DNA of 64,000 bases, taken from Aquicoccus porphyridii. GTDB lineage: Bacteria; Pseudomonadota; Alphaproteobacteria; Rhodobacterales; Rhodobacteraceae. A program made the translations under genes and the position numbers. The notes under the pieces are model-generated. The model searched no databases and was not told the origin of the DNA. It saw nothing but the letters and a program-made list of their open reading frames with translations. The stretch's first letter is position 1, and every line of letters starts with the position of its first letter. The DNA is taken from the NCBI RefSeq assembly GCF_008369105.1, contig NZ_VINQ01000018.1, positions 21,845 to 85,844 on the forward strand, read 5' to 3'. Below, piece after piece: positions 7,952 to 16,270 of the stretch.

Positions 7952-8885
7952 GGTTCTCCTCTTCTTCCGGCTTGCCGTGACCGTAGAGGTCGGCGTTTTC
8001 GTGTGCACGGTCTTCGTGTTCGAACTCCAGGCTGGAATGGGCGATGTTGAAGTCCTCCTTCAGCCGGTCCTTGATCGCTGCCTTGATCTTTTCGATTTTA
8101 CCCCAGCCGCCCGCTGTCAGCACCACGTGGCAGTCCAGCGCCGCCTTGTCCTCCTCCATCTGCCACAGATGCACGTGGTGAACGTCCGCGACACCATCGA
8201 CGCTCCGCATCGCCTCAACGACGGCTGCATTGTCGATGTCGGGGGGGCTGCCGAGCATCAGAGTTCTGATCGGACCGCCAATCTCAGTGAAAGCCAGATA
8301 GAGGATGTAAAGGGCGATGCCGATGGTGATTGCTGGATCGACCCATCGCATGTCGTAGAGGATGATCAGGGACCCTCCAATGATGACTGCCACAGAGGCC
8401 AAAGCGTCCGACAGGTTGTGCAGAAAAAGCGCTCGGATGTTCACACTGCCTTTCTGCATCGAATAGGTAAGTAGCGCAGTCAACGTGTCGACGACCAGTG
8501 CCACACCGCCCAGGATCACCACCGTCCAACCAGCGACCTCGGGCGGGTCGATCATCCGCATGCCACCCTCATAGATCAGGTAGAAACCAATCAGAATCAG
8601 GGTCGTGTAGTTGATGAGTGCCGCGACAATTTCAATCCGTCCATAACCGAAGGTCATGCGTTCATCGGCGGGTCGTCTGGCGATTTTGCGCGCAACGAAC
8701 GCGATCACCAGTGACGCCATGTCCGAAAAATTGTGTAGGGCATCTGCGATCAGCGCCAGGCTGCCGGAAAGGATGCCGCCAACGATCTGCGCGACGGTCA
8801 GAAGCCCGTTGGCCCAGATTGCGATGGAGACCCTACGATCACCTGATTCAGGATCAATGTGGGTATGGCCATGATCATGCGGCAC
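7923..8885 (-). CDS. czcD: Cation diffusion facilitator (CzcD/ZitB-type Zn/Cd/Co exporter)
   Basis: About 320 residues. CDF proteins exchange cytoplasmic Zn2+, Cd2+ or Co2+ for protons. There is a His-rich N-terminus (PHDHGHTHID), six transmembrane helices, metal-site signatures ALIADALHNFSDM (helix 2) and LFLHNLSDALASVAV (helix 5), and a cytoplasmic C-terminal domain with a His-rich tail (EENHVHRDHDRS). I choose GTG 8885, which has AGGAG seven bases upstream; longer frames run into the transglutaminase gene. It overlaps that upstream gene by 11 bases, so both should be driven by the MerR-type promoter at 9675-9705. Confidence 0.93.
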   Translation of the reverse strand: MPHDHGHTHIDPESGDRRVSIAIWANGLLTVAQIVGGILSGSLALIADALHNFSDMASLVIAFVARKIARRPADERMTFGYGRIEIVAALINYTTLILIGFYLIYEGGMRMIDPPEVAGWTVVILGGVALVVDTLTALLTYSMQKGSVNIRALFLHNLSDALASVAVIIGGSLIILYDMRWVDPAITIGIALYILYLAFTEIGGPIRTLMLGSPPDIDNAAVVEAMRSVDGVADVHHVHLWQMEEDKAALDCHVVLTAGGWGKIEKIKAAIKDRLKEDFNIAHSSLEFEHEDRAHENADLYGHGKPEEEENHVHRDHDRS

Positions 8886-9645
8886 GGTTGTTCTCCTCAT
8901 GGCTGTGGTTCGGTCGACTGAGACCAGGGACCTTTGGCAACATTCCACGACGGATGCGGTGAACCCGGGCATTCATCCAGTGACGGATGACGTGGCGATA
9001 GAGAAAATCACGCGCAAATCCGAAGTTCTGTCTATATTTCACGTAAAAGTCGTCGGGCGTATCAAAGGTTCCAAAATCACGAACGATACCGGTTTTCTGA
9101 ATATAAGTGCTGCCGCCGCTCCAACTGACTGGTGGCGCACTCAGGCAATCCGTTCCGGCCCCGTAGCCGCAAAGGCTTTCTGTTTCGCTGAATTCCTTCT
9201 GAAGCGACTGCAGGAAGGGGGCGTCCAGAATGAAGCCTTCGAGATTGATCCAGCCCTCTTCTGTTTCGACTTCGACCCACGAGTGCAGAATTTCGGACGG
9301 TGCGAGGGGGTAGACCAGTTCGGGCACCACGCCACGCTGCAGGGCCTTGTGGATGGTGAAGCCGTGCAGGCGGCAGCGGATGCCTACGCTGCGCAGCAGT
9401 GCCATGAGAAGCGTCCCTTTCGTGTTGCACTGCCCGTAGCCGTCGGTCAGCACCGCAGAGGCGGGAATGTCGTCGACGCGGTTGTAGCCGAACGCAATCT
9501 CGTTTCTTACAAAGTCATAAACCGCGCCAATCCGGTCGACACGGGCAAGGTCATGCCAGCCACGATCTCGTATCAGGTTCGAGATTGAGGGCGAGTCAAA
9601 ATCCAGCAGTCTTGTCGCGGTTAAATAGGAATCGGTGGATGCCAC
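8875..9645 (-). CDS. Transglutaminase-like protein
   Basis: About 256 residues, with no signal peptide. Transglutaminase-core motifs: DGYGQCNTKGTLLMALLRSVG (Cys73 as nucleophile, at a helix start) and SEILHSWVEVETEEGWINLE (His121). The usual third residue, Asp, appears to be Glu in WINLEG. Such proteins may be cysteine proteases or amidases rather than cross-linkers; the substrate is unknown. GTG 9645 is preferred over GTG 9669, since GGAGA lies six bases upstream and the predicted transcript starts near 9669. It is the first gene under the MerR-type promoter, cotranscribed with the CDF exporter, a surprising partner. Confidence 0.75.
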   Translation of the reverse strand: MASTDSYLTATRLLDFDSPSISNLIRDRGWHDLARVDRIGAVYDFVRNEIAFGYNRVDDIPASAVLTDGYGQCNTKGTLLMALLRSVGIRCRLHGFTIHKALQRGVVPELVYPLAPSEILHSWVEVETEEGWINLEGFILDAPFLQSLQKEFSETESLCGYGAGTDCLSAPPVSWSGGSTYIQKTGIVRDFGTFDTPDDFYVKYRQNFGFARDFLYRHVIRHWMNARVHRIRRGMLPKVPGLSRPNHSHEENNRAA

Positions 9646-9674
9646 AGGGTCTCTCCGCGAATCGTTCACGAGGA

Positions 9675-9705
9675 GTCTTAATCTCTACAGTGACTAGAGA
9701 GACAA
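9675..9705 (-). promoter_or_regulatory. MerR-type promoter for transglutaminase-CDF
   Basis: Minus strand: -35 TTGTCT (9705-9700), a 19-bp spacer containing TCTCTAG-TCA-CTGTAGAGA, and -10 TAAGAC (9680-9675). The overlong spacer with a dyad between the boxes is the hallmark of promoters activated by MerR-family proteins. The dyad matches the others in this island and known CadR/ZntR-like operators. Confidence 0.75.
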
Positions 9706-9738
9706 GCCTTTTCTCAAATGTCACTTTCGATCATGATT

Positions 9739-10473
9739 TTATCCGATCGTGCCAAGGGCCGGGAAGGTTTCGAGCAGCCAGAAGGCAAGGCGGCTGATTT
9801 GACCTGTCATCACGCCGATACCCATCAGCACCATCAGTCCGCCCGATATACGATAGAGCCATCGACCAGCCGCACCGATCCGCTTTAGCCTGCCTGCAAT
9901 CTCGTTGGTGAAGAGCGCTATGATCAGAAACGGCAGTCCAAGTCCTGCCGAGTAGATTGCCAGCAAGGCCATCCCGTCCGCTCCAGATGTCGCGCTTACT
10001 GCCAGGATCGACCCAAGCACAGGGCCTATCCAGGGCGTCCAGCCAAAGGCAAAGGCAAGACCCAAAAGGTAGGCTCCAACGGCGCTGCCGCCGTCAACTT
10101 TTACGTCGGGCCTCGTGTCACGCATCATGGCGGGGATCTTGATCGCGCCCATCATGACAAGTCCGAACAAGACGATCAAAAAGCCACCCGCAAGCCCGAG
10201 TTCGTATTTCCAGCGCAAGAGCATCCCGCCCAAAAGACTTGCCCCGACCCCGAGCGCCACGAAGACTGTCGAAAACCCGAACACGAACCACAAACTCAGG
10301 ATCACGCTGCGCGCCCGTTCGGCAATGCTGCGCGCCGCCCCGGATTTCACGGCGGGCTGTCCCGCGATGTAAGACACGTAGCCAGGAGCAAGAGGCAGGA
10401 CACAAGGCGACAGAAAGGATATGGTGCCACCCAGAAAAGCCGCGACGATTCCAACACCTGAAATTTCGAACAT
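9739..10473 (-). CDS. ccdA: CcdA-type cytochrome c biogenesis / thiol-disulfide membrane protein
   Basis: 244 residues with six transmembrane helices. CcdA carries reducing equivalents from cytoplasmic thioredoxin across the membrane to CcmG-like thioredoxins for haem attachment. Signatures: FLSPCVLPLAPGYVSYIAGQ near the N-terminus (redox Cys in PCVLP) and FGWTPWIGPVLGS in the second half. The second half carries TPWIGP where many CcdA proteins have TPCIGP, so only one redox Cys is obvious. It has its own MerR-type promoter (10512-10542), directly tying reductant supply to metal stress. It stands alone as a transcription unit. Confidence 0.88.
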   Translation of the reverse strand: MFEISGVGIVAAFLGGTISFLSPCVLPLAPGYVSYIAGQPAVKSGAARSIAERARSVILSLWFVFGFSTVFVALGVGASLLGGMLLRWKYELGLAGGFLIVLFGLVMMGAIKIPAMMRDTRPDVKVDGGSAVGAYLLGLAFAFGWTPWIGPVLGSILAVSATSGADGMALLAIYSAGLGLPFLIIALFTNEIAGRLKRIGAAGRWLYRISGGLMVLMGIGVMTGQISRLAFWLLETFPALGTIG

Positions 10474-10511
10474 TCAATTCCTGCCTTGCTTTAGCCTGTG
10501 AAACGCGCACC

Positions 10512-10542
10512 GTTGTAAAAGCTAAAGCTACTGTAGGAGCAA
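10512..10542 (-). promoter_or_regulatory. MerR-type promoter for ccdA
   Basis: Minus strand: -35 TTGCTC (10542-10537), 19-bp spacer with CTACAG-TAG-CTTTAG, -10 TACAAC (10517-10512). The spacing and dyad are those of the other predicted sites. The transcript would start about 30 bases before the ccdA ATG at 10473. Confidence 0.75.
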
Positions 10543-10552
10543 TGCCGTTTTA

Positions 10553-10879
10553 TTACGCTCCGCGGGGTGCCGCGAGGATGATGGCAGCACCCAACAAGCA
10601 TACAGTGGTGCCGAGCAGATCCCACCTGTCCGGCCGGTGCCCTTCGGCGAGCCACATCCAGAGAATGGACGCGGCAATATAGATCCCACCATAGGCGGCA
10701 AAGGCGCGTCCCGCAGCCACAGTGTCGACCTGAGCCAGAAGCCAGCCGAACGCCACCAGCGCCGCCACACCGGGGACAAGCCAAAGTGGGGACGCGCCAA
10801 GACGCCACCATGCCCAGATGGCAAAGCATCCGGCGATCTCAGCCAAGGCCGCGAGCGGATAGACGAGCACTGCGGTCAT
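10553..10879 (-). CDS. ynfA: YnfA/UPF0060 family four-helix membrane protein
   Basis: 108 residues with four hydrophobic helices, matching the YnfA/UPF0060 family (about 105-110). Family landmarks: [14 protein letters not shown] and [19 protein letters not shown] and [11 protein letters not shown]. These proteins resemble small multidrug-resistance exporters, but the substrate is unproven. The ATG at 10879 is one base past the merR stop, so it is cotranscribed with the regulator, a hint that it takes part in the metal response. Confidence 0.9.
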   Translation of the reverse strand: MTAVLVYPLAALAEIAGCFAIWAWWRLGASPLWLVPGVAALVAFGWLLAQVDTVAAGRAFAAYGGIYIAASILWMWLAEGHRPDRWDLLGTTVCLLGAAIILAAPRGA

Positions 10880-10880
10880 C

Positions 10881-11309
10881 TCAGGCGCCGATCTCGTCGT
10901 GGTCCGTCAGGCACTCGGAATGGTCGCGCAACACCTCCAGCACACGGCAATCGGCCGTGTGCCCGCCGCTGCATTCGTGCACCATCCTCTGCAATTCTGT
11001 CCGAAGGGCTTCAAGTCGGGCCATACGTTGCTCAACCTGCTTGAGTTGTCGGCGAGCGATGGCATCGGCCTCCGCGCACGACTTGTCTGGATGATCGCTC
11101 AGATCAAGAAGCTCACGGATTGCGTCCAGCGAGAACCCGAGTTGCCGCGCATGCCGGACGAAAGACAAGCGGTCAAGCTCACTATCTCCATAGCGCCGCT
11201 GACCGCCAGCCGATCGCCCGGGCTCGGGCAGGAGTCCGATCTGCTCGTAATAGCGGATCGTCTGCACCTTCGTCCCGGTCCTTTTTGCCAAAGTGCCGAT
11301 TGTGAGCAT
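10881..11309 (-). CDS. cadR: CadR/PbrR-like MerR-family metal-responsive activator
   Basis: 142 residues. N-terminal winged HTH ([40 protein letters not shown]), a dimerisation helix, and C-terminal metal-site Cys at 78, 113 and 121 ([20 protein letters not shown]). This spacing fits CadR/ZntR/PbrR sensors of Cd, Zn or Pb. A Cys at 133 is extra. Members twist overlong (19-20 bp) promoter spacers to turn on transcription. Seven such promoters lie within 29 kb, and its own promoter has the same dyad with a 17-bp spacer, as expected for autoregulation. It is the obvious controller of the island; the inducing metal cannot be fixed from sequence. Confidence 0.9.
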   Translation of the reverse strand: MLTIGTLAKRTGTKVQTIRYYEQIGLLPEPGRSAGGQRRYGDSELDRLSFVRHARQLGFSLDAIRELLDLSDHPDKSCAEADAIARRQLKQVEQRMARLEALRTELQRMVHECSGGHTADCRVLEVLRDHSECLTDHDEIGA

Positions 11310-11320
11310 ATCACCTCTCC

Positions 11321-11349
11321 AAACTATCTACAGCCCGTGTAGCTTTAAG
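11321..11349 (-). promoter_or_regulatory. Autoregulatory promoter/operator of the CadR-like gene
   Basis: Minus strand: -35 CTTAAA (11349-11344), a 17-bp spacer with GCTACA-CGG-GCTGTAGA, and -10 TAGTTT (11326-11321), then GGAGAGGTG before the ATG. It has the same dyad as the target promoters but normal spacing, so binding should repress rather than activate. Confidence 0.6.
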
Positions 11350-11419
11350 CGTTTTTTTGCACAAGTTCCGCTCGGCATCTCACAGGTCAGTGAACATCGC
11401 TCTTTCATCCAGAATAGGT

Positions 11420-11576
11420 CTTGAACCTACAGTAGCTAGAGGGTGTAAACGCGCCTAAAATATAGAATCAAATTCGGGCGGAGCGGCGTGCGGCTATCAG
11501 GTCTTCAGAAAGTACTACGGGTTTTGGCGGGTGTGGCGGCGCTCGTTTTCATCTGGTCGTTGTTGTGGTGCGACTA
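11420..11576 (+). repeat. Direct repeat copy 1 (promoter plus start of sco)
   Basis: This stretch matches 18777-18933 without gaps. I count about 17 mismatches in 157 positions, only one of them in the first 68 (promoter and leader). It carries the MerR-type promoter and the first 29 codons of a SCO gene. The two copies flank scsB and ccmFGHI. Confidence 0.85.
11421..11451 (+). promoter_or_regulatory. MerR-type promoter ahead of sco remnant and scsB
   Basis: -35 TTGAAC (11421-11426), 19-bp spacer with CTACAG-TAG-CTAGAG, -10 TAAACG (11446-11451). It is identical to the sco promoter at 18778. It probably drives scsB through the 264-base remnant region that follows the remnant's stop; I see no separate promoter in 11620-11882. 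Confidence 0.7.
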
Positions 11577-11619
11577 TTTTGTCGCCCAGCATCGGGTCTC
11601 GACGGGCGCACTATCGTAA
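11488..11619 (+). pseudogene. Truncated SCO1/SenC remnant
   Basis: From GTG 11488 the frame reads a SCO-like start (LSGLQKVLRVLAGVAALVFI) nearly identical to the intact SCO at 18845, then diverges after about 30 codons and stops at 11619. It lacks the CxxxC copper site and all of the thioredoxin fold, so it cannot act as a copper chaperone. It is the residue of a duplicated sco gene. Bases 11620-11882 after it hold no gene I can support. Confidence 0.8.
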
Positions 11620-11882
11620 GTATCGTGAACAGACAAAAAAGGACTAACCTTGAAACGGCGCTAGCCTGAGAGCGCGACACCATGGAGAGCGGGTCCAGCT
11701 TGCGTTCGACGCGGAAAAACGACTGTTTTGTAGGAAGCCCAGACGAGCATCGCTGTCGCCTAGTTGGTCGGAGTCTTGGCTCTGCCCACTGTTTGAGGGG
11801 TCGACGCCGTCACAAAGGCGTTCGGGACTAGCACGTTGCTGTAACTTCCCGAGACTGAGCGCGAAGAAAAAGAGGTCAGAAT

Positions 11883-13985
11883 ATGCGTACAACCTTGGCA
11901 GGGTATCAGGGATTGCTTATCAGTCTCGCACTCTTTCTTGTTTTTGTGGCAAGCCCTGTTCGCGCCTTGGAATCCAATGCGTATCGTTCCGAAGTTCTGA
12001 CGGCACGTTTGATCGTCGCGGAAGCAGGAATCGCCCCAGGATCGCAGTTCCTTTCGGCGGGTTTGAAGATTGAACTGGAGGAAGGATGGAAAGCGTACTG
12101 GCGGTCGCCAGGCGAGGTTGGCCTGCCGCCAGAGATCGATTGGGAGGGGTCCACAAACCTTGAATCCGTCGACATGCTTTGGCCCGCACCCACGCGTTTC
12201 CGCGCCTTCGGAATTGAAAATTTCGGCTATGCCAAACAAGTAATATTTCCATTGCAGTTGCGGCTTGCGAACTCTGATAGAGCGGCCGAGCTGAAGGGAC
12301 TCGTCGATCTGCTGATCTGCTCCAATGTGTGCATTCCGGAAAGGTTTGAATTGACACTCCCTGTGCCATTGGGAACGGGCGTCGATGCGAAAGCCGCGAC
12401 CGATATCGCGACATGGGCCGCTCGCGTACCTGTTGCAGGGCCAGAAAGTGCAATAGCGGTCTCGGGCGCATCGCTGAAGCAGGATCAGGCATTGGTTGTT
12501 CAAATGACGCGGCCTTCTGGCTGGAACAATCCCGATCTTTTTCCAGAGTTTGGTGCAGGCTCTGCATTCGGCGCACCCGACATCCGCCTTACAAGTGATC
12601 GCACCGGTCTCTGGGCAAGTATCCCGATTCTCGCGTTAAGCGAGGAACAAACCTCCCTTCGAATTACGGTCGTAGACGAGGGTGTCGCGGTTACATTCGA
12701 TGATGTGAACACTACCGACGTTGTACCTGCGCCACCTTACGCATCCGAGACCAGCCAAGATAGGGGTCAGTTTTTCCCGATTCTCTTGCTGTCCTTCCTG
12801 GGAGGGTTGATACTGAACGCAATGCCATGCGTCTTGCCAGTTCTATCGATTAAGTTCGGGTCGGCGCTCCGAATGAAGAATCGCTCCCTTTCACAATTGC
12901 GCGCGGGATTTCTCGCTACGGCTGTGGGAACTGTTGCTTTTATGTGGGTGCTGGCCTTGGCGGTCATAGCGCTGCAGACGCTCGGATATGCCGTTGGATG
13001 GGGTGTGCAGTTTCAGAATGCATATTTCCTAATTGCACTCATTCTCGTTGTCGGACTCTTTGCGGCAAATTTGTTTGGAGTTTTTGAAATTTCTTTGCCC
13101 AGCAGCTGGATGGTTAGGCTATCTGGCCGCTTTGGGCGGGGGTATGCCGAAGACTTCTCCACCGGCGCTCTGGCTGCGATACTTGCAACGCCTTGTTCAG
13201 CCCCGTTGCTGGGGACAGCCATTGCCTTCGCCCTTTCTGGCACGACAGGCGATATACTTGCGGTTTTCACAGCGATGGGGATTGGGCTTGCACTGCCATA
13301 TATTCTGGTTGCCGCTTGGCCTGGTTTCCTGTCTCGACTGCCCAAACCGGGACCCTGGATGATAAGCGTGAAGATCGTTCTCGGATTGCTGCTTGCCGGA
13401 ACCGTTGCATGGCTATGCTGGGTCTTGATTGGTGTGACGTCGCCAACTCTCACAGGCCTGGTGCTGCTGGGTCTTGGGCTCATCGTACTGGCGGCGAGAG
13501 CCTATCAGGTTCAGCCTCGTAACGGTTTGCTGTGGGGAATGACTGCGGTTTTGGGCATGACGTTGGCGGCCCCTGCACTGCTGCCAAAAAGCTCCGATGA
13601 TGTAACAGCCTCGATCACTTCTTACTGGGTCGAGTTCGACCGGTCCCGGATCGCGCGTGAAGTGTCGCAGGGCAAAACTGTCTTCGTGGACGTTACTGCG
13701 GATTGGTGCATCACTTGTAAAGCAAACAAAACCCTGGTCCTGGATCGTGAACCAGTTTTGGGAGCACTTGGCGAGGAAGGCGTGATTGCGATGCGCGCGG
13801 ATTGGACGCGACCGGACGCGAAAATCCAATCCTATCTCGAGGCGCACGGCAGATACGCAATTCCGCTCAACATCGTCTACGGTCCAGATGCTCCTGAAGG
13901 TATCATTTTATCTGAACTACTATCTGCGGATGCCGTTCTCGAAGCACTGTCGGCTGCCAATCTCAGCGCTGTCCGAAAACGATGA
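11883..13985 (+). CDS. scsB: ScsB/DsbD-family thiol-disulfide transporter
   Basis: 700 residues, in three parts. After a signal peptide, a periplasmic N-domain of the ScsB type (about 30-285) has CSNVC (Cys146, Cys150). A central membrane domain has redox Cys in MPCVLP (316) and TPCSAP (438). A C-terminal thioredoxin-like domain has ADWCITCK (Cys609, Cys612). Such proteins move electrons from the cytoplasm to periplasmic reductases, and ScsB was named for suppressing copper sensitivity. The ATG at 11883 follows a GAGG ribosome site. It should be expressed from the MerR-type promoter at 11421. Codon use is more A/T-rich than its neighbours, which fits transfer. Confidence 0.92.
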   Translation: MRTTLAGYQGLLISLALFLVFVASPVRALESNAYRSEVLTARLIVAEAGIAPGSQFLSAGLKIELEEGWKAYWRSPGEVGLPPEIDWEGSTNLESVDMLWPAPTRFRAFGIENFGYAKQVIFPLQLRLANSDRAAELKGLVDLLICSNVCIPERFELTLPVPLGTGVDAKAATDIATWAARVPVAGPESAIAVSGASLKQDQALVVQMTRPSGWNNPDLFPEFGAGSAFGAPDIRLTSDRTGLWASIPILALSEEQTSLRITVVDEGVAVTFDDVNTTDVVPAPPYASETSQDRGQFFPILLLSFLGGLILNAMPCVLPVLSIKFGSALRMKNRSLSQLRAGFLATAVGTVAFMWVLALAVIALQTLGYAVGWGVQFQNAYFLIALILVVGLFAANLFGVFEISLPSSWMVRLSGRFGRGYAEDFSTGALAAILATPCSAPLLGTAIAFALSGTTGDILAVFTAMGIGLALPYILVAAWPGFLSRLPKPGPWMISVKIVLGLLLAGTVAWLCWVLIGVTSPTLTGLVLLGLGLIVLAARAYQVQPRNGLLWGMTAVLGMTLAAPALLPKSSDDVTASITSYWVEFDRSRIAREVSQGKTVFVDVTADWCITCKANKTLVLDREPVLGALGEEGVIAMRADWTRPDAKIQSYLEAHGRYAIPLNIVYGPDAPEGIILSELLSADAVLEALSAANLSAVRKR

Positions 13986-14084
13986 CATAGTGCCGTTGCA
14001 TTGCTCAAGGGAGGCAGAACCTACAGTGGTTTAGTTTCAGGTGAAAGGAAAGCTGTTATGTATCTGAGACCACGCGGCCCCAAT

Positions 14085-15236
14085 TTATTTGTTGATCCGA
14101 TCCAATCGGGCCGTGGCGGCGGCACGCATAGGGTCGGTTTCCGGAAGGCTTTCGGCCAAGGTGCGCGCATTGTCGGCGGCGTTCTGGGCAGCATCAAAGT
14201 CACCCAATACACTGTACGCCTCCGCAAGCCGAAGCCATCCTTCAAGATTGTCTTGGTCATCCAACAATCGCGCCGCCAAGCGGTCAACCATGGAGCGGAC
14301 GAAAGCGCTGCGTTCCTCGACCGACATGTCCTGAGCGGCCTCGATATCGGCCGCACCGGGGCTACGCGCGTCCCGAGAGTCCGGAAAGAAATCAGCTAGG
14401 GTGACAGGGCTCTCTCCAACCTGTTCCCCCAATCGGTTGGCGACAGACAGGAAAAGTTCCATCCACGGATAGGCGCGATCCGCTCTCTTGAGGCGCTCGA
14501 TCAAAAGCGTCCTTGCTTCATCTGGAACCCCGTCCTGTTCGAGGATCCGGGCTCTATAGAAAATTGGGCCTGGATCATCGGGGTCCATCTCCGATGCGCG
14601 TTCGATCACGCTTTCCGCTTGCGGCGTCACGATCCCGTTCTCGGCTGCGATCAAGGCCTCGGCATATAGCAATAGGGTTGAGATATCTGCATTGTCGCGG
14701 ACAGTGACGCGTTCGAATGCATCGGCGGCATCATCGTAACGAGCCATACGCATATAGGTCTGACCGAGCAGAACCCAACCATCACTTGGTCCACCAGACT
14801 CGTCTGCTTCAAGCCGGGTTTTTAGTCTCTGGGTCAACTCTGAGAGGTTTGCGGCTTCCTGGGTTTCAGATGCGCGAGACGCCAGAGGCTGGCTTTCGAT
14901 CTGTGGCGAGCCGATTTGAGAATACAGAGCGAAGGCTACCAATGGCGTGGCAATGGCGGACGCGAAGATGGTGCTTCGCCCACTTGCGCGCGACGATTCA
15001 CGTGTCGCAAGCCGACCGGCAGCCAGAATGCGGCGTTTGATTTCAACCCTGGCCGCGTCGGCCTCGGTAACGGATATCAGATTCCGCTCTTGATCAGTAT
15101 CAATTTCGGAAAGCTGATCCTTGAGGATAACCAACGCTCCATCCTTTCTGTTCAGGACTTCACCCGTTCGATAGAGACCGGACAAGAACAGAAGGACAGT
15201 GATGGATGCCATCGCGCCTAACACCAACCAAATCAT
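14085..15236 (-). CDS. ccmI: Cytochrome c maturation protein CcmI
   Basis: 383 residues. CcmI is an apocytochrome c chaperone in the haem-ligation complex with CcmF and CcmH. Two N-terminal transmembrane helices (MIWLVLGAMASITVLLFLSG and IFASAIATPLVAFALYSQIG) surround a cytoplasmic loop, followed by a periplasmic TPR domain (about 140-380: GWVLLGQTYMRMARYDDAAD, GWLRLAEAYSVLGDFDAAQN). It is the last gene of ccmFGHI, overlapping ccmH. The 100 bases between it and the convergent scsB contain a weak, apparently decayed MerR-like box near 14020-14050. Confidence 0.92.
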   Translation of the reverse strand: MIWLVLGAMASITVLLFLSGLYRTGEVLNRKDGALVILKDQLSEIDTDQERNLISVTEADAARVEIKRRILAAGRLATRESSRASGRSTIFASAIATPLVAFALYSQIGSPQIESQPLASRASETQEAANLSELTQRLKTRLEADESGGPSDGWVLLGQTYMRMARYDDAADAFERVTVRDNADISTLLLYAEALIAAENGIVTPQAESVIERASEMDPDDPGPIFYRARILEQDGVPDEARTLLIERLKRADRAYPWMELFLSVANRLGEQVGESPVTLADFFPDSRDARSPGAADIEAAQDMSVEERSAFVRSMVDRLAARLLDDQDNLEGWLRLAEAYSVLGDFDAAQNAADNARTLAESLPETDPMRAAATARLDRINK

Positions 15237-15718
15237 GGGTCTCTCCGTCCTTCATTTTCATGAAAAATGGCTTCGAACTCACGCTCTTCATCGGGGCTCA
15301 GTGGATCAGCAGTGCCATCAAGAACGGCCCTGCTTCGGCACCTGATTGTGACAAAGACAACGCCAATCCCAACGGCAAAAAGAACCGCTGGTCCGAACCA
15401 CAACAGATACGTGGCGGGTTTCAGTCGCGGCCTGAACAGGACGAAGTCACCATATCGATCTACGAAAAACGCAATGATCTCGTCATTTGTTTCACCTGCA
15501 ATCAGACGTTCGCGCAGCAAGGTGCGCATCGTTCGGGCAACACCCGCATTTGAGCTATCGATATCCTGATTCTGGCAGACAACGCAGCGTAGCTGCTTTG
15601 AGAGCTCCCGGGCGCGCGACTCAAGCACCGGATCATCCAGCAACTCATCTGGCTCCACAGCCCATGCCGCGGTTGTTGCGGCAAGCATCAGCACCAGTGA
15701 ATAGAGCCAACTCTTCAT
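15233..15718 (-). CDS. ccmH: Cytochrome c maturation protein CcmH
   Basis: 161 residues. Signal peptide (LVLMLAATTAAWA), then the periplasmic thiol domain with the invariant LRCVVCQNQ (Cys45, Cys48), a C-terminal transmembrane helix (YLLWFGPAVLFAVGIGVVFV) and a short cytoplasmic tail. CcmH reduces or holds the apocytochrome CXXCH thiols for haem attachment. It is longer than the shortest CcmH forms but normal for alphaproteobacteria. It overlaps ccmG at its start and ccmI at its end (ATGA-type), so all are translated together. Confidence 0.93.
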   Translation of the reverse strand: MKSWLYSLVLMLAATTAAWAVEPDELLDDPVLESRARELSKQLRCVVCQNQDIDSSNAGVARTMRTLLRERLIAGETNDEIIAFFVDRYGDFVLFRPRLKPATYLLWFGPAVLFAVGIGVVFVTIRCRSRAVLDGTADPLSPDEEREFEAIFHENEGRRDP

Positions 15719-16269
15719 GATTGACCACCTGCTGCGGCCAACGCAGCACGAATTTCATCCTGTGCCTCTGGCGTCACAATGGGACCAACGTAGCGATAGA
15801 CTACGATACCGTTCGCATCGATCACAAACGTCTCAGGCACCCCCGAAATACCCCATTCGATACCGACCCGGCCCTCGCTGTCTGATCCGATCCTCTCATA
15901 GGGGTTGCCAAGCTCCTCCAGCCAGTTTGCGGCATCTGCTGGTTTGTCCATGTAGTTAATCCCCATCAGCCGAACACCGTCCTGTTCAACAAGCCTGGTT
16001 AGCACCGCATGCTCAGCACGACAGGGCACGCACCATGAAGCGAATACATTGACCAAAACCGGCTCGCCAATGCTACGAAGGGCTGCGGCCGACAGTCCGG
16101 GGGTCTGCGTGCTCTCTACCGGTGGAAGCTCAAAATCCGGAACTGGTTCGGAGACCAAAGCGGAAGGAATTGCGTTAGGATCTCGGTCTGGGTTGAGCCC
16201 CCAGAACAAAAATCCACCCAAGACCACTGCGACCAGCGCTGGCATCGCGAGAAGGATTTTCTTCATCAT
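15715..16269 (-). CDS. ccmG: Thiol:disulfide interchange protein CcmG/DsbE
   Basis: 184 residues from ATG 16269 (or the adjacent ATG 16266). A membrane anchor (ILLAMPALVAVVLGGFLFWG) is followed by a periplasmic thioredoxin fold with VFASWCVPC (Cys80, Cys83) and the cis-Pro loop SGVPETFVID. CcmG reduces CcmH or apocytochrome thiols and is itself reduced by CcdA, which is encoded nearby under the same kind of promoter. It starts two bases past the ccmF stop. Sequence upstream of 16269 in this frame is a shadow of ccmF. Confidence 0.94.
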   Translation of the reverse strand: MMKKILLAMPALVAVVLGGFLFWGLNPDRDPNAIPSALVSEPVPDFELPPVESTQTPGLSAAALRSIGEPVLVNVFASWCVPCRAEHAVLTRLVEQDGVRLMGINYMDKPADAANWLEELGNPYERIGSDSEGRVGIEWGISGVPETFVIDANGIVVYRYVGPIVTPEAQDEIRAALAAAGGQS

Positions 16270-16270
16270 A

